Source of the DNA: Favolaschia claudopus
Lineage: Eukaryota > Basidiomycota > Agaricomycetes > Agaricales > Mycenaceae
Assembly: GCA_037176885.1 (NCBI GenBank)
Contig: JAWWNJ010000021.1
Location: 2,208,876 to 2,272,875, forward strand
Reading direction: 5' to 3'
Length of the DNA stretch: 64,000 nt
Made by a program: the position numbers and the translations under genes. Below the pieces are notes generated by a model that searched no databases, was not told where the DNA came from, and saw only the letters and a list, made by a program, of their open reading frames with translations. Shown piece by piece: positions 33,723 through 43,546 of the stretch. Numbering within the stretch: the stretch's first letter is position 1; each line of letters starts with the position of its first letter.

Positions 33723-34785
33723 ATAGGGTGTGTTGGAGCAGTTTTTCGGCCTCATCCTGATACTACTTGACAGTGCTTGATATGGCTTGACCCTACTTGA
33801 TCAAGCTTGACATCAGTTGATCAACGGCACTGGGAGCCTGATCAAGCTTGATACCCCCGTCAAGCCTCGTCAAGCTTGATCAGGTAAATTCGGATTTTCC
33901 GACATGGCCACCTTCAGGTGAACGGAGTGCCGTTTAATGACGTTGCAGACATGGGAGAGTTGAAGCGAGTTTGAGATCCGGAATCCAGATTTGGGCCCAG
34001 TCACCGGTCTCCCAACTTGGGTCAATCGCCCGCCTTCCGAATCGCAGACAGCCGCCATCGTGGCCAGCGGGCGTAAGCCAAAACGTGCCGGTTCTGTATA
34101 TTTCCTTCTCCAGTCACGCGAAAAGGTCGATCTTGCTCTCACGCGGCCGCATCATCCTGTGTTCCACTAGTCCCACCGTCGCTCGTGGCTTCCCGCATCT
34201 TCGCATCTCCCAGTGCTGGGGATGTCACAAATACGGACACACCAAGGCTCCGATGCAACGTCAAGAAGCCATCTTGCGGCATATGTGCGAAGCCCTAGGC
34301 GGACCATCCTCACGGCGACACCTCCCAATGTTCTGGCCCTGTGGAATGCCTCAATTGCGGTGGAAAGCACCGCGCGGATTCGTATACCTGCCCACGTCAG
34401 AAGCAGTTGGCGGTAACTCTGGCGGAGCGCATGAAGGACCTTCACCAGGCTTTAGATAAGTCGTCGGTCCACCCTCTCTCGTACATACAATCCCCTCGTT
34501 AATCCTCTCCGCTCTCTTTTATTCTTCTGTATTCTTCATCCTTGATTCATTCCCACCCTATGTCTCCCTCTTCCCCTTCCTTCCCGTTCCATCTCAAATA
34601 TTTGATACTGTTACTCCTCAAACTTCCATTCCCTTGCGCGATACTTAACCTTCTTTTATAGTCTATATTACCGTTTCCAAACTACCTACTATATGAAATC
34701 CCCGCCAACCCTTATCGTACTGCTGCATAGCTCTTCCGTAGCCAGGTACAGCATATATTAGAACTTCAAATCAAATCAAATCAAA

Positions 34786-35068
34786 GTTCACTTTTTAAAA
34801 GAAAATAAATTGTCAATCAGTTGATGCAAGCAATCTTTATCGGTGTGGTAATGCCCGCCCTCCTGCGCGCCAGCTACTGAGGCAGCCCATTATATTTCGA
34901 CTGATGCGACCCATCCCTACCCAACTCCATGCTTCTAGCTCACACAGGCATTTCGACAACAGTCGGTCGATGCTGCAACTCATGTTTTACACGGCGGGCG
35001 GAGGGCGGCAGTGCGGGTGGTTGATAACGATTGTTGATTGACAATTTATTTTCTTTTAAAAAGTGAAC
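34786..35068. mobile_element. Miniature element attached to the LINE 3' tail, complete copy
   Basis: GTTCACTTTTTAAAAGAAAA with TAAATTGTCAATC (34786-34818) is inverted at about 35036-35068. The same sequence follows the tail of LINE copy B but its far end is missing there (41665-41918). Confidence 0.75.
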
Positions 35069-36625
35069 TGAATGAATGAACTAACCCCTATGGCATACTA
35101 CATGGTACTTACTATATCAAAACAACTGGCTATCCACGCACCCGAAATAAACGACTCTCCCTGGAGATTATTTGCGTTGGCAGGGCGGTGTATGTTGATG
35201 CACCCAAGACAATAGGCCTTGTAGTAGGAGGAATCTTTGGGGGAAGAAGGCAAGACAAATTACGCAAACGATTACATCATCCATCGGCAGTTGCAAATCG
35301 GAACGGTGCGTGCCGCGCTTTCCGTCAATCTGCCTCTCTTTGCTCAATCTGCTAGAATCTGCTTCTCTATCATCCCATCTGCCTCAGATCAAGATTATCT
35401 GGGCCTGCCATCTTGTATATTCTCGATCCCGTCGGTGGGCGGCACTGCGTGGGCGGGGGCGGGTGAGGACAGCACTAGGGGGGATGAGGGAAGTAGGGGA
35501 TGGGTGAGGCGCGCTTAACAACGGCACGCCATTGAACGGTGGTGGTGATGGCGCTTGTGCAGTACCCTGCAAATGCACTGGCTCTGGTTCGGCGCCGCGA
35601 TCAGCCATTGTAGCGTTTTTGCTATGGTGAAGCTTACCTAACGGGAGTTTTCACCTCCAGAAGAGTGAATATTAATCCTCCTCTGAGCCACCCGTACATG
35701 ATGCTCACTCAGTTGGTGCGTTCGGGGTGCCAAGAGCGTTGATTTCTCATGCATCCTGGCGCTCCATGATGCTCACTTAATTACTTAAGAGGTGCGTTCG
35801 GGGTGGGTGGTCCACCGACATCTATGCGTTATGACAGAGGCGACTGGAGAAAGGATGGTATGAGGGGACCATCAACTCTGATCTCACACGCAAAACCAAG
35901 ACAGCGACGCAGCGTACGACGAAAGAAAAGCAAAGTCGATATATGTGTGCGGGCATCACCCAGCTATTGAAACTCTCCAGAGTTACACTGAACTACATCC
36001 CGAATTAATCTTGACACAAAAATCGCAAAACACAGATTCAGAGGAAATTTCCAGCGCTTGAACTCCATTTGAAAATCAAAACTAAACTATTGACCACAGA
36101 TCTACAAGCACAATTCAACATCCACTGGGGGGTTGAACACTCGGCTCCCCCCCTTTTCTGTAAGCTGGGAACCGGCATTACAATACATAGTTTTTATCCT
36201 CATTCGTATCTCATGTCTTCAATGCGACAAATAAATATGGGCAGTGTTCAAATCATTATTATCACTCTGACTGCCAATTTTTAAACCATATCAAATCCTA
36301 CGATCCCCTATGCTGAACCGTTGGAGTTTTGCCCTCACTCGCAGTCTCCACTATTTCACATTCCGCCGGTTATGCCTACTCTGCACTTGACAAAACATCA
36401 TGTACCGGATAAATGCAGAACCTCCGTCGAAACTTGCTATTTTGCACATTTATCTAAGCCGTCAATCTAACCCATTTATCTAGCGATTATCCTATTTCCC
36501 TCTTTATGAATTTGCATGCTTGCGCGACAGATTAATTATATACTTTCCCGGGATACGGATTTACTAGTATTCTCGTTGCTGGCAATAAAGGAATTTAAAC
36601 CTCTTCAGCTCCGCACTACGATATA
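35069..36625. other. Intergenic, no gene seen
   Basis: A direct repeat of about 30 bp built on GATGCTCACT and GGTGCGTTCGGGGTG occurs near 35700 and 35768. The rest is AT-rich without convincing coding sequence. Confidence 0.4.
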
Positions 36626-36790
36626 CAGTCGAAGCTGTCATAACCCATAGCTCTCATAACCCATAATCGCCCTTAACCCATACATTTTTGGGGGACTTTG
36701 ACCGATTTTTGGCTGGGAAAACCCATAACTCTGCCATACCCCATACCTTTTTGGCTCGACGAGGCCTATGGGTTACAGCAGCTTCGACTG
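36626..36790. mobile_element. TA-flanked 165-bp miniature element (CAGTCGAAGCTG ends)
   Basis: CAGTCGAAGCTGTCATAACC on the left and GGGTTACAGCAGCTTCGACT followed by G on the right form the inverted repeat, flanked by TA. The interior repeats TAACCCATA. Ends and target are typical of pogo/Fot-mobilised miniature elements. Confidence 0.8.
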
Positions 36791-36792
36791 TA

Positions 36793-37024
36793 TTCCTCGC
36801 CACATGATGTCCTCCGAATACGTTTTGGTTAAGCCTTCTGAGATTCTCGATGGGATGCCATCTTCAAGTCTCTGCGACTTGTTGAATCCGCTAGACCAAG
36901 TCATAATAATATTCTTCCGCTGGAGGGATCTTGTGTTTCTCGCTCTTGTAGCAATTATGTTCTCCAGGACTTCAAAATATTCTGTTGTCGACTCGAGCTT
37001 CAGTTGAAGCTTCTGCCCACGCAC
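36793..37024 (-). pseudogene. Short coding-like fragment, unknown
   Basis: A minus-strand frame reading into the miniature element (KLQLKLESTTEYFEVLENII) has plausible codon composition but no recognised domain, and it ends in the inserted element. Probably a 3'-truncated gene piece. Confidence 0.25.
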
Positions 37025-37141
37025 TGCTTCGGGCCACTATTTGAATGTTAAGACATTCTGCCCTGACATTCAGATTCCAGCGACAATCTTTGCTAGCAGT
37101 AGATACTAAGTAGGTTACACGACTGTGAGAGAACGTGGCTG

Positions 37142-37489
37142 AGTGTTGCCGCGCCTCGGCTCGCGTGACAGTCCGGCTTGAGCGCGGCTCAGCTTCTTCC
37201 GTTCCACAGGATAGTCTTAGGGCGGAATTTTTGGTTCAGGGAGTCTTCAATGGATACCTAGGTTTATTTTTCTCCGCACAAAATCATACCCCAATATTTG
37301 TGCTTTGGCTGGTACAGTACGATGCAAAAGAGGCTCCATAGTCAGTTTCAACTAAAAGTAGGCCACAAGTATAACAAATATACATCACAAAAATGACCTC
37401 CGCTATCTATTTGGGCGACCTGAGTCCTTGTTCAGAAGGTCAAACGTTGATTTGTGACAGGCGTGACCTGCTCGAGCCGCGGCAACACT
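37142..37489. mobile_element. hAT-like miniature element with 10-bp flanking duplication
   Basis: AGTGTTGCCGCGCCTCGGCT on the left and GAGCCGCGGCAACACT on the right are inverted. AACGTGGCTG stands directly outside both ends (37132-37141 and 37490-37499). hAT duplications are 8 bp, so two extra matching bases may be chance. The ending is shared with 11690-11845. Confidence 0.7.
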
Positions 37490-37625
37490 AACGTGGCTGC
37501 TCAACCGCCATGAGGCTTGCACGGGGCTGGGCTGGATACACACTCTCTGCCTCATTATTGTGAGAGATCACGGGAAGGACAATGACCATCCTCCCAGACA
37601 AGGATTTCACCCCGCTGCCACGGTT

Positions 37626-38041
37626 TATGGTGCGCGTCACTTAGTCACCGCCTCCTTTGCACTACTGCCAAATCGGCCGGAGGCCGAAATTTTTTCAAAA
37701 CACCCTATTGAAGCCTGGATTTCGACCAATTTGGGACTTTTTGAGTGGACTTTTGATGCACCTACTGGTGCGATTTGGGTTTTGGCATAGCAGTGGTGTT
37801 TGATATCTCTCGTATTGAGGGTTCTGGAGGCCAGCAAGATCGAAATTGGTGTATACTGCCAAATTGGGTGGGGTGAAAATTTATAGCTCCTTCAATTATT
37901 TAAATTTTGGAAATCCCTCTTGGGAAGTTATTCCTCTGTTGAAAAGGAGTCGTTTGGCAAGAGGAATAAAAATTAGGGCAAAACCTGGGGTCACAGTTAG
38001 CGTTGTCACGGAGAGGCGGTGACTAAGTGACGCGCACCATA
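37626..38041. mobile_element. Miniature element with 29-bp perfect inverted repeats
   Basis: TATGGTGCGCGTCACTTAGT followed by CACCGCCTC at 37626 is exactly inverted at 38013-38041. It ends 12 bp before the start codon of the forkhead gene and therefore replaces its immediate promoter. No ORF that belongs to it. Confidence 0.8.
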
Positions 38042-38052
38042 CGTGGAATCCA

Positions 38053-39440
38053 ATGAGCACAGTGTATCAGTCGTCGTCTACGAACTATGTCGACGCTGGT
38101 CACTACCTCCGACAAGCGTGAACTCCTCCTCTTCCATCCGGCTTCGTCGTCAACTTATGGTGCCTTCCCGACCCAGGGGTTAAACCTTCCCAGTCCCTTA
38201 TTCTACTCGCCAAACTCGCAATCTATGGGAGCACTGTGGTCGCAGAACCCCCTGACTTTCCCATAGTTGGTTCACATGGTTTTAATGGGAAATTCACCAG
38301 AAAACTCTGTGAATTCCACTATAAAGTTGTGAATTTCACAGGGATATTTCACTGGGTCCAACTATGTAAATGGGACATTCCATGGTGTTTATTCACATGG
38401 TTTTTGAATGAAATTCACCACATATTCCAATGAAACCTCTTTCACGGTGTTAGATTCCATTCCTTTACTCCGGGAATCCACTTGAAAAGTATGTGAAAAT
38501 ACAGTGCAAACTGCATGAAAAATCTAGCACTTATTTTTGGCTTTGACCGATGTCAACATTTACTACAAGTCTTCGCCGACCACTACTAAGTTATATTACT
38601 TGAACTATCTAAATTGACTATGTTACTGTATAGGAACACAACCAGTACTGGTGACCAGAACCATGTACCGTGTTCCGGGCAACTTGAACTCCATGAATTC
38701 CACGAGGTTCACGAGTGAATTTCAGAGAGCCGCCAGGTAGCCAGGGATGAATTTTCTGAGCAGTTTTCACACATATGCATTCATTCAATTTCCAAGTGAA
38801 ATTCACGCAGTTCATATTGGCCTAACATAATTATGTGAATCAGCTACGTGAAATTACAGCCCCATGAATCTGAATTCACTAGATAAGCCCGTGAATTGTG
38901 GAATTCATGGTCGGGCTATGGGAAATTCAGGGGGTTCTGCGACCACAGTGGAGTACAAGAGGGATGTTGACGTTGCAGGGCATCATCAACGCTTTGCAGG
39001 ACCGATTCCTGTTTTTCCGCCAGAATCCCGGAGAGCCATGGACAGTAAGTGAAATTCTGGGCTTGATTGATTTTACTGACTGTCGTTGACTGAAAAAGCG
39101 CTCAATACGCCACTTTTTATCTTTGAAAGCGATGTTCGTCAAAGTCGAGCAAAGCATGTCTAGAAAGGGCGTTCTGTGGACACTTGACATCACCCAAGGC
39201 GAGGGTGACAAGCGGAAGCGAAAGAGACGCATTCGTCCCAATCACCCAAGCCCCAGCCAAGCAGAGCAAATGGTTTCAAATGAACCGCTTGACAGTTGCG
39301 ACGCGTCCCAAACTTTCGATCTTCCTACCTCTTCGCGTCCTTTGGCAGTAGGGCCGTTCAGATATGATTCTTATGGTACCATCCCTTACCCAGAATATGG
39401 AGGATCTCATTTTACACTAGACCCAGATTCAACGCTGTGA
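38053..39440 (+). pseudogene. Forkhead transcription-factor gene, nonsense codon plus 718-bp insertion in the DNA-binding domain
   Basis: Forkhead proteins bind DNA through a winged helix and act in the nucleus. The frame starts at ATG 38053 (MSTVYQSSSTNYVDAGHYLR), meets TGA at 38119, then continues in the same frame with VNLWCLPDPGVKPSQSLILL and AKLAIYG. At 38231 a CACTG element intervenes. After its removal with one 3-bp duplication the same frame resumes at 38953: STRGMLTLQGIINALQDRFL, then FFRQNPGEPW. An intron (39045-39098, GTAAGT to AAAAG) leads to SIRHFLSLKAMFVKVEQS and KGVLWTLD, the helix-3 and wing signature (family W..SIRHxLSL...FVKV). A basic cluster KRKRKRR follows, and the stop is at 39440. 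About 200 residues without the insertion, short for the family. Confidence 0.85.
38232..38949. mobile_element. CACTG-type (CACTA-like) palindrome-array element, 718 bp, TSD GAG
   Basis: CACTGTGGTCGCAGAACCCC with CTGA and TTTCCCATA is inverted at the right end (TATGGGAAATTCAGGGGGTT to CCACAGTG). GAG is duplicated at 38229-38231 and 38950-38952, and removal restores the forkhead reading frame. The body consists largely of variants of GTGAATTTCAC and its complement. No ORF. Confidence 0.9.
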
Positions 39441-40059
39441 TATTCGATGTGCGGTGTACTGCCAGGACTGTCTTACCTGTCATTACTGATTAGTGTCGCA
39501 GCAGGCGAAAATAAAAAAATAAAAAAACCGATATACATACCAACGGCGTAGACATACTCTTGTATCCTGTTCTACTCCACTCGCTCCTCCTCTCATATAT
39601 GTTGTCTTTTCCTCAATATCCAAGATGTGAATTTCCCATTTCCGCTTCTGCCTTAGTTTGCCAATGAAGTTGTCTTTTAATCAACGCAGGCCTATGCAGT
39701 CTTACCTACCCTTTTTGTACCGCTGTAAGGGTATGGCGATAAAGGTTGTCGTCAAAATCTCCGCCTTTATGTTGAACCCATCCCTTGTAGCCACTTGAAT
39801 CCAGCCTTGATCCAGTCACATTAATATTCCCTAATTCAATAGCGCCCAGGTTCAGTATAGTTTTAGTTGTCACGCGTTAGCCGTGGGTCACGCTTCGTTT
39901 GTGCGCGCGGCTTGCTGAGTTGCTCTGCAACGGGAATAAAAGATTCATCTCCAAATTGTCCTCAGACTGCTTAATCGATCTCTAAACCGCAACTTTGCCT
40001 CTCAGATTTTTCTTCCCTTGCTGCAGTCGGACTGAGGAAAGCAATTCAGATGTCGACCG
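39441..40059. other. 3' flank of the forkhead gene
   Basis: AT-rich with no further gene. It may hold the former polyadenylation region; no motif is clear enough to call. Confidence 0.35.
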
Positions 40060-40067
40060 TTTTAGTC

Positions 40068-40566
40068 CAGTGTTCCTTTTAAGGGTTAAGCCTTAGAATG
40101 AATTAAGCCTTAATTTCAAGTTAATGTTAAGGCTTAACATGAAGCTGGATCCATCTTAACCCTTAATTAAGCCTTACCTTGGATTACGTCACCGTCTCGG
40201 CTACGTTCTGCAGGTTCGGCAGCTGCCGCCGGAGCGCAGCATTGTCAAAGGGATTATAACTGTACGGCAGGTTCTGTTGATTCTGCTGAAGCGTCGGAAC
40301 ATGGGTCAAGCATTGCCGTGGAGGGAGCAATTTGATATGCCGCCGGGGCGGTCCACAAACATCAACCTCAGCCAAAACTCAGCTGAAGCAAGCCATAAGA
40401 AGCAAAACTGCCTTAGAACTCCCCGAAAAATGCATCTAAAAAGCCCGGAAATTTTGCATTTTGCATCCTAAGCCCCCTTAATATGGAGCCCTTAATAACG
40501 TTATTAAGGGCTTTAAGGCCTTAGCCTTCCGAGGTGCCCTTAATAAGGCCTTAAGAAGGAACACTG
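40068..40566. mobile_element. hAT-type miniature element, 499 bp, exact 8-bp TSD TTTTAGTC
   Basis: CAGTGTTCCTTTTAAGGG at 40068 and CCTTAAGAAGGAACACTG ending 40566 are inverted; TTTTAGTC stands at 40060-40067 and 40567-40574. An 8-bp duplication is diagnostic of the hAT superfamily. The left 120 bp and right 70 bp are dense in TTAAGGCTTAA-type palindromes. The unique centre includes a 63-codon minus-strand ORF (40184-40375) rich in Gln, Asn and Pro, possibly captured sequence. Confidence 0.9.
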
Positions 40567-40574
40567 TTTTAGTC

Positions 40575-41328
40575 AATGGGCACAGCCACACAATGAGCTG
40601 AAAAACTTTCATTCCCACGCGTGATACTCGAACTTCTTTTCCGGCAAGTGCATACACGAAGGACCTCGGAGAACTGACCAAAAAGCCTGTTCCGCATGGG
40701 GCCAAATTTGTCAGGACGAAAATTTTCGATTTGAGGCGATTTTGTCAGGATTCGCACTGGCCTCTGCCAAAGGTTCCCATCAAAATACTTGGAATTGAGC
40801 CGAAAAATCCGAATTTTGGCGGTGAAACCCATTTTTTCGCTCACAACGCGGTTTCTGCGCTCGTTGCGTCGCAATTGACGCGAAAACGGCGCAATATGGC
40901 CCAAATTCCACCACATCCACACCTACTAGCAAAAAAAGTTCCCCACACAGCCTCGAGTTGTGAGGATTTCACTCAGGCCTTGAGGGAATTTTGGTCTGTT
41001 TTGGTCGATTTTGTCAGGATTTGACACAGACAAATCGCCAAAAATTTCCAAAATTTGTCAGGATTCGGACCAGGCATTTGGGTTGATTATCAGCGGTCCT
41101 ATACGTGACAATTAGTAGCATAGGCGTTGGCCGACCGGCTAAAGAGTCTCTCAGCGCCTATCTCCGGCTTGAACGCCTATTCCGCCAATGAGCAGTTTTG
41201 AGGCACGAGAGGTTCTCGTCATCTGGCGCCAATCAAAGCTCACGTTCGTACGTCACCTTCTTGCTTCCACTCCCGCCGCCGCTTCCTCTTTCCTCCCATT
41301 CCCTGGCTCATGGACCCCGTCAACGGAA
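40575..41328. other. Intergenic; TTTTGTCAGGATT words and a small fold-back
   Basis: TTTGTCAGGA words recur at about 40708, 40740, 41010 and 41056. ATAGGCGTTGGCCG and CGGCTTGAACGCCTAT at about 41122-41190 form a short inverted pair related to the GGCGTTCG words at 20578. A plus-strand ORF at 40731-41024 has no recognisable domain. Confidence 0.4.
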
Positions 41329-41330
41329 TA

Positions 41331-41664
41331 GAGCTTATTAGCAGCCGGTGCTTTTCAAAATATACGATGAAAAACTAAGCGAGATCAGTGAAAAACGGAG
41401 GCTCCAAACATGCAAAACCTCGAAGACGTCATCGAGAGATGCGGTCAGGCGCACGGCCGTTCCCCGCTCCAGAGTGGCGATCATGACAAAGTAGGACGCT
41501 TCCGCGAAAGGTAGAGCATGTTGCTCGTCGTTCCAAGAGGCTCGCAGGACGGTGAGTAGAGCAGTGAGCGTGGAAGTCGGTCAGAAAGGCAACTCAAGCG
41601 ATGCGGCACGAATCGGACGTTCTTGTGCGTGAAATTTCGTTTTTCACCGGTTGCTAATAAGCTC
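41331..41664. mobile_element. GAGCTTATTAGC family miniature element, copy 2 (inverted)
   Basis: Inverted relative to 16969-17365 with the same TA-flanked ends, about 60 bp shorter because of internal deletions. Its right end abuts a truncated element, so its insertion or a later rearrangement removed that element's outer terminus. Confidence 0.85.
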
Positions 41665-41666
41665 TA

Positions 41667-41918
41667 ATCAACAATCGTTATCAACCACCCGCACTGCCGC
41701 CCTCCGCCCGCCGTGTAAAACATGAGTTGCAGCATCGACCGACTGTTGTCGAAATGCCTGTGTGAGCTAGAAGCATGGAGTTGGGTAGGGATGGGTCGCA
41801 TCAGTCGAAATATAATGGGCTGCCTCAGTAGCTGGCGCGCAGGAGGGCGGGCATTACCACACCGATAAAGATTGCTTGCATCAACTGATTGACAATTTAT
41901 TTTCTTTTAAAAAGTGAA
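41667..41918. mobile_element. Truncated copy of the 34786-35068 miniature element
   Basis: Matches 34786-35035 in inverted orientation but lacks the outer inverted repeat; the sequence is joined directly to the GAGCTTATTAGC element. Confidence 0.75.
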
Positions 41919-43514
41919 CTTTGATTTGATTTGATTTGAAGTTCTAATATATGCTGTACCTGGCTACGGAAGAGCTATGCAGCAGTACGATAAGGGTTGG
42001 CGGGGATTTCATATAGTAGGTAGTTTGGAAACGGTAATATAGACTATAAAAGAAGGTTAAGTATCGCGCAAGGGAATGGAAGTATGAGGAGTAACAGTAT
42101 CAAATATTTGAGATGGAACGGGAAGGAAGGGGAAGAGGGAGACATAGGGTGGGAATGAATCAAGGATGAAGAATACAGAAGAATAAAAGAGAGCGGAGAG
42201 GATTAACGAGGGGATTGTATGTACGAGAGAGGGTGGACCGACGACTTATCTAAAGCCTGGTGAAGGTCCTTCATGCGCTCCGCCAGAGTTACCGCCAACT
42301 GCTTCTGACGTGGGCAGGTATACGAATCCGCGCGGTGCTTTCCACCGCAACTGAGGCATTCCACAGGGCCAGAACATTGGGAGGTGTCGCCGTGAGGATG
42401 GTCCGCCTAGGGCTTCGCACATATGCCGCAAGATGGCTTCTTGACGTTGCATCGAGCCTTGGTGTGTCCGTATTTGTGACATCCCAGCACTGGGAGATGC
42501 GAAGATGCGGGAAGCCACGAGCGACGGTGGGACTAGTGGAACACAGGATGATGCGGCCGCGTGAGAGCAAGATCGACCTTTTCGCGTGACTGGAGAAGGA
42601 AATATACAGAACCGGCACGTTTTGGCTTACGCCCGCTGGCCACGATGGCGGCTGTCTGCGATTCGGAAGGCGGGCGATTGACCCAAGTTGGGAGACCGGT
42701 GACTGGGCCCAAATCTGGATTCCGGATCTCAAACTCGCTTCAACTCTCCCATGTCTGCAACGTCATTAAACGGCACTCCGTTCACCTGAAGGTGGCCATG
42801 TAATGCTACCGGCGCAACGCGGCCGCCAGGCAAGATCGCAGGACCCCAGTGAGACCACTCCTTGCTGAGTATGTCAGTAGCCACCGCGGCGTACGAAAGA
42901 GCTTTCTCCGCTTTGAACGATGGCTTTGTTCTGAGCTTCGGATTTCGCGGAGACCTTGAGGGATCAGTAACCATACTAAGTTTGTTTAAACAATCAGCGT
43001 CTCAACGTGAAACACTGATTATTTGGATTTAATTAAATGGCCAAGCAGTCTTAGAACAGGTTGGAAAACATAACAGTTTAAACACTGATTAAGCATTTGA
43101 AAATTTGGTGCAAAAACAACGGTGGGTTTCGAACCAGGGACCAACATTGAACAACGAGAAGAAATGAGAACATGAATCCAACTACAGTAAAGAGGATTGA
43201 AAAGTGTAGAGAATTTACTGTATACATGGGCTCAGGAGTCATTGTTCAAACAAAAAATTCCTAAGTCCCTTTTTTCTTGTGGGTTGTGTCCGAGTGTTCA
43301 AAATACACTGTAAACCTGCTTTTACATGTGAGTATTACTATATACTCTGTATTGACAAAAGTAACCGTGAATCGACTCGTATGGTCCGAATATTGCAGTA
43401 TGTAATAGGTTTAAATGCATCAGAATGTTCTCCTGCATGTTTTGAACGGCACCCAACAAAGGCCTGCACCAATCCATCAAGCAGAACTGATTTCTCGGCG
43501 GATTGTAATTTGCA
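41919..43514 (-). mobile_element. ORF1-only LINE, copy B (uninterrupted)
   Basis: Read on the minus strand it runs from GCAAATTACAATCCG (43514) through the 5' region, the ORF1-like gene (from 42974) and the 3' part to the TCAAA-repeat tail at 41919-41938. It is highly similar to copy A without A's insertions, and supplies their empty target sites. Confidence 0.75.
42247..42974 (-). pseudogene. LINE ORF1 (zinc knuckles), copy B
   Basis: Starts MVTDPSRSPRNPKLRTKPSF at 42974 and reads without insertion into LQVNGVPFNDVADMGELKRV, then a stop. The knuckle region (about 42500-42290) is in another frame: CWGCHKYGHTKARC, CGICAKP with an in-frame TAG, and CLNCGGKHRADSYTC. Two base changes relative to copy A remove one A-specific frameshift. 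No reverse transcriptase follows in the element. Confidence 0.7.
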
Positions 43515-43546
43515 TTAAGTATGTACTTTTAACCAATGAAACCTAT

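Larger units (their letters stand above)
31918..33904. mobile_element. 1,987-bp inverted-repeat element with TTGATCAAGCTTGA-like subterminal repeats
   Basis: TGTCGGAAAATCCGAA at 31918 and TTCGGATTTTCCGACA ending at 33904 are exact inverted repeats. Copy B of the LINE gives the empty site, implying a 2-bp TG duplication. TGATCAAGCTTGA and close variants recur near both ends (about 31972, 32416-32460, 33762-33885). The inside holds two further miniature elements and a tRNA-like sequence. An ORF at 33146-33577 has no recognisable domain, so I see no transposase. Confidence 0.75.
31749..34459 (+). pseudogene. LINE ORF1 (three zinc knuckles), copy A, interrupted
   Basis: Starts at ATG 31749 (MVTDPSRSPKLRTKPSFKAE) and is cut at 31917 by a 1,987-bp element, resuming at GHLQVNGVPFNDVADMGELK (33905). 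Downstream, through at least two frame changes, come a basic region and three knuckles: CWGCHKYGHTKA with a later Cys (about 34214-34260), CGICAKP with a stop, then CLNCGGKHRADSYTC (about 34345-34390). The product would be an RNA-binding chaperone of the retrotransposition complex. Here an inserted C after GGCTC also shifts the frame relative to copy B. Confidence 0.75.
31070..34785 (+). mobile_element. ORF1-only LINE (half-LINE), copy A, with nested insertions
   Basis: Homology to the inverted copy B (41919-43514) begins at about GCAAATTACAATCCG (31070) and ends with a tail of (TCAAA)n at 34764-34785, the kind of short-repeat tail left by target-primed reverse transcription. Copy B lacks three segments present here: about 31323-31460, and 31918-33904 with its own nested elements. 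The element has a long 5' region, one ORF1-like gene and no reverse transcriptase, so it would depend on another LINE. A terminal element occupies 34786-35068 in both copies. Confidence 0.7.
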
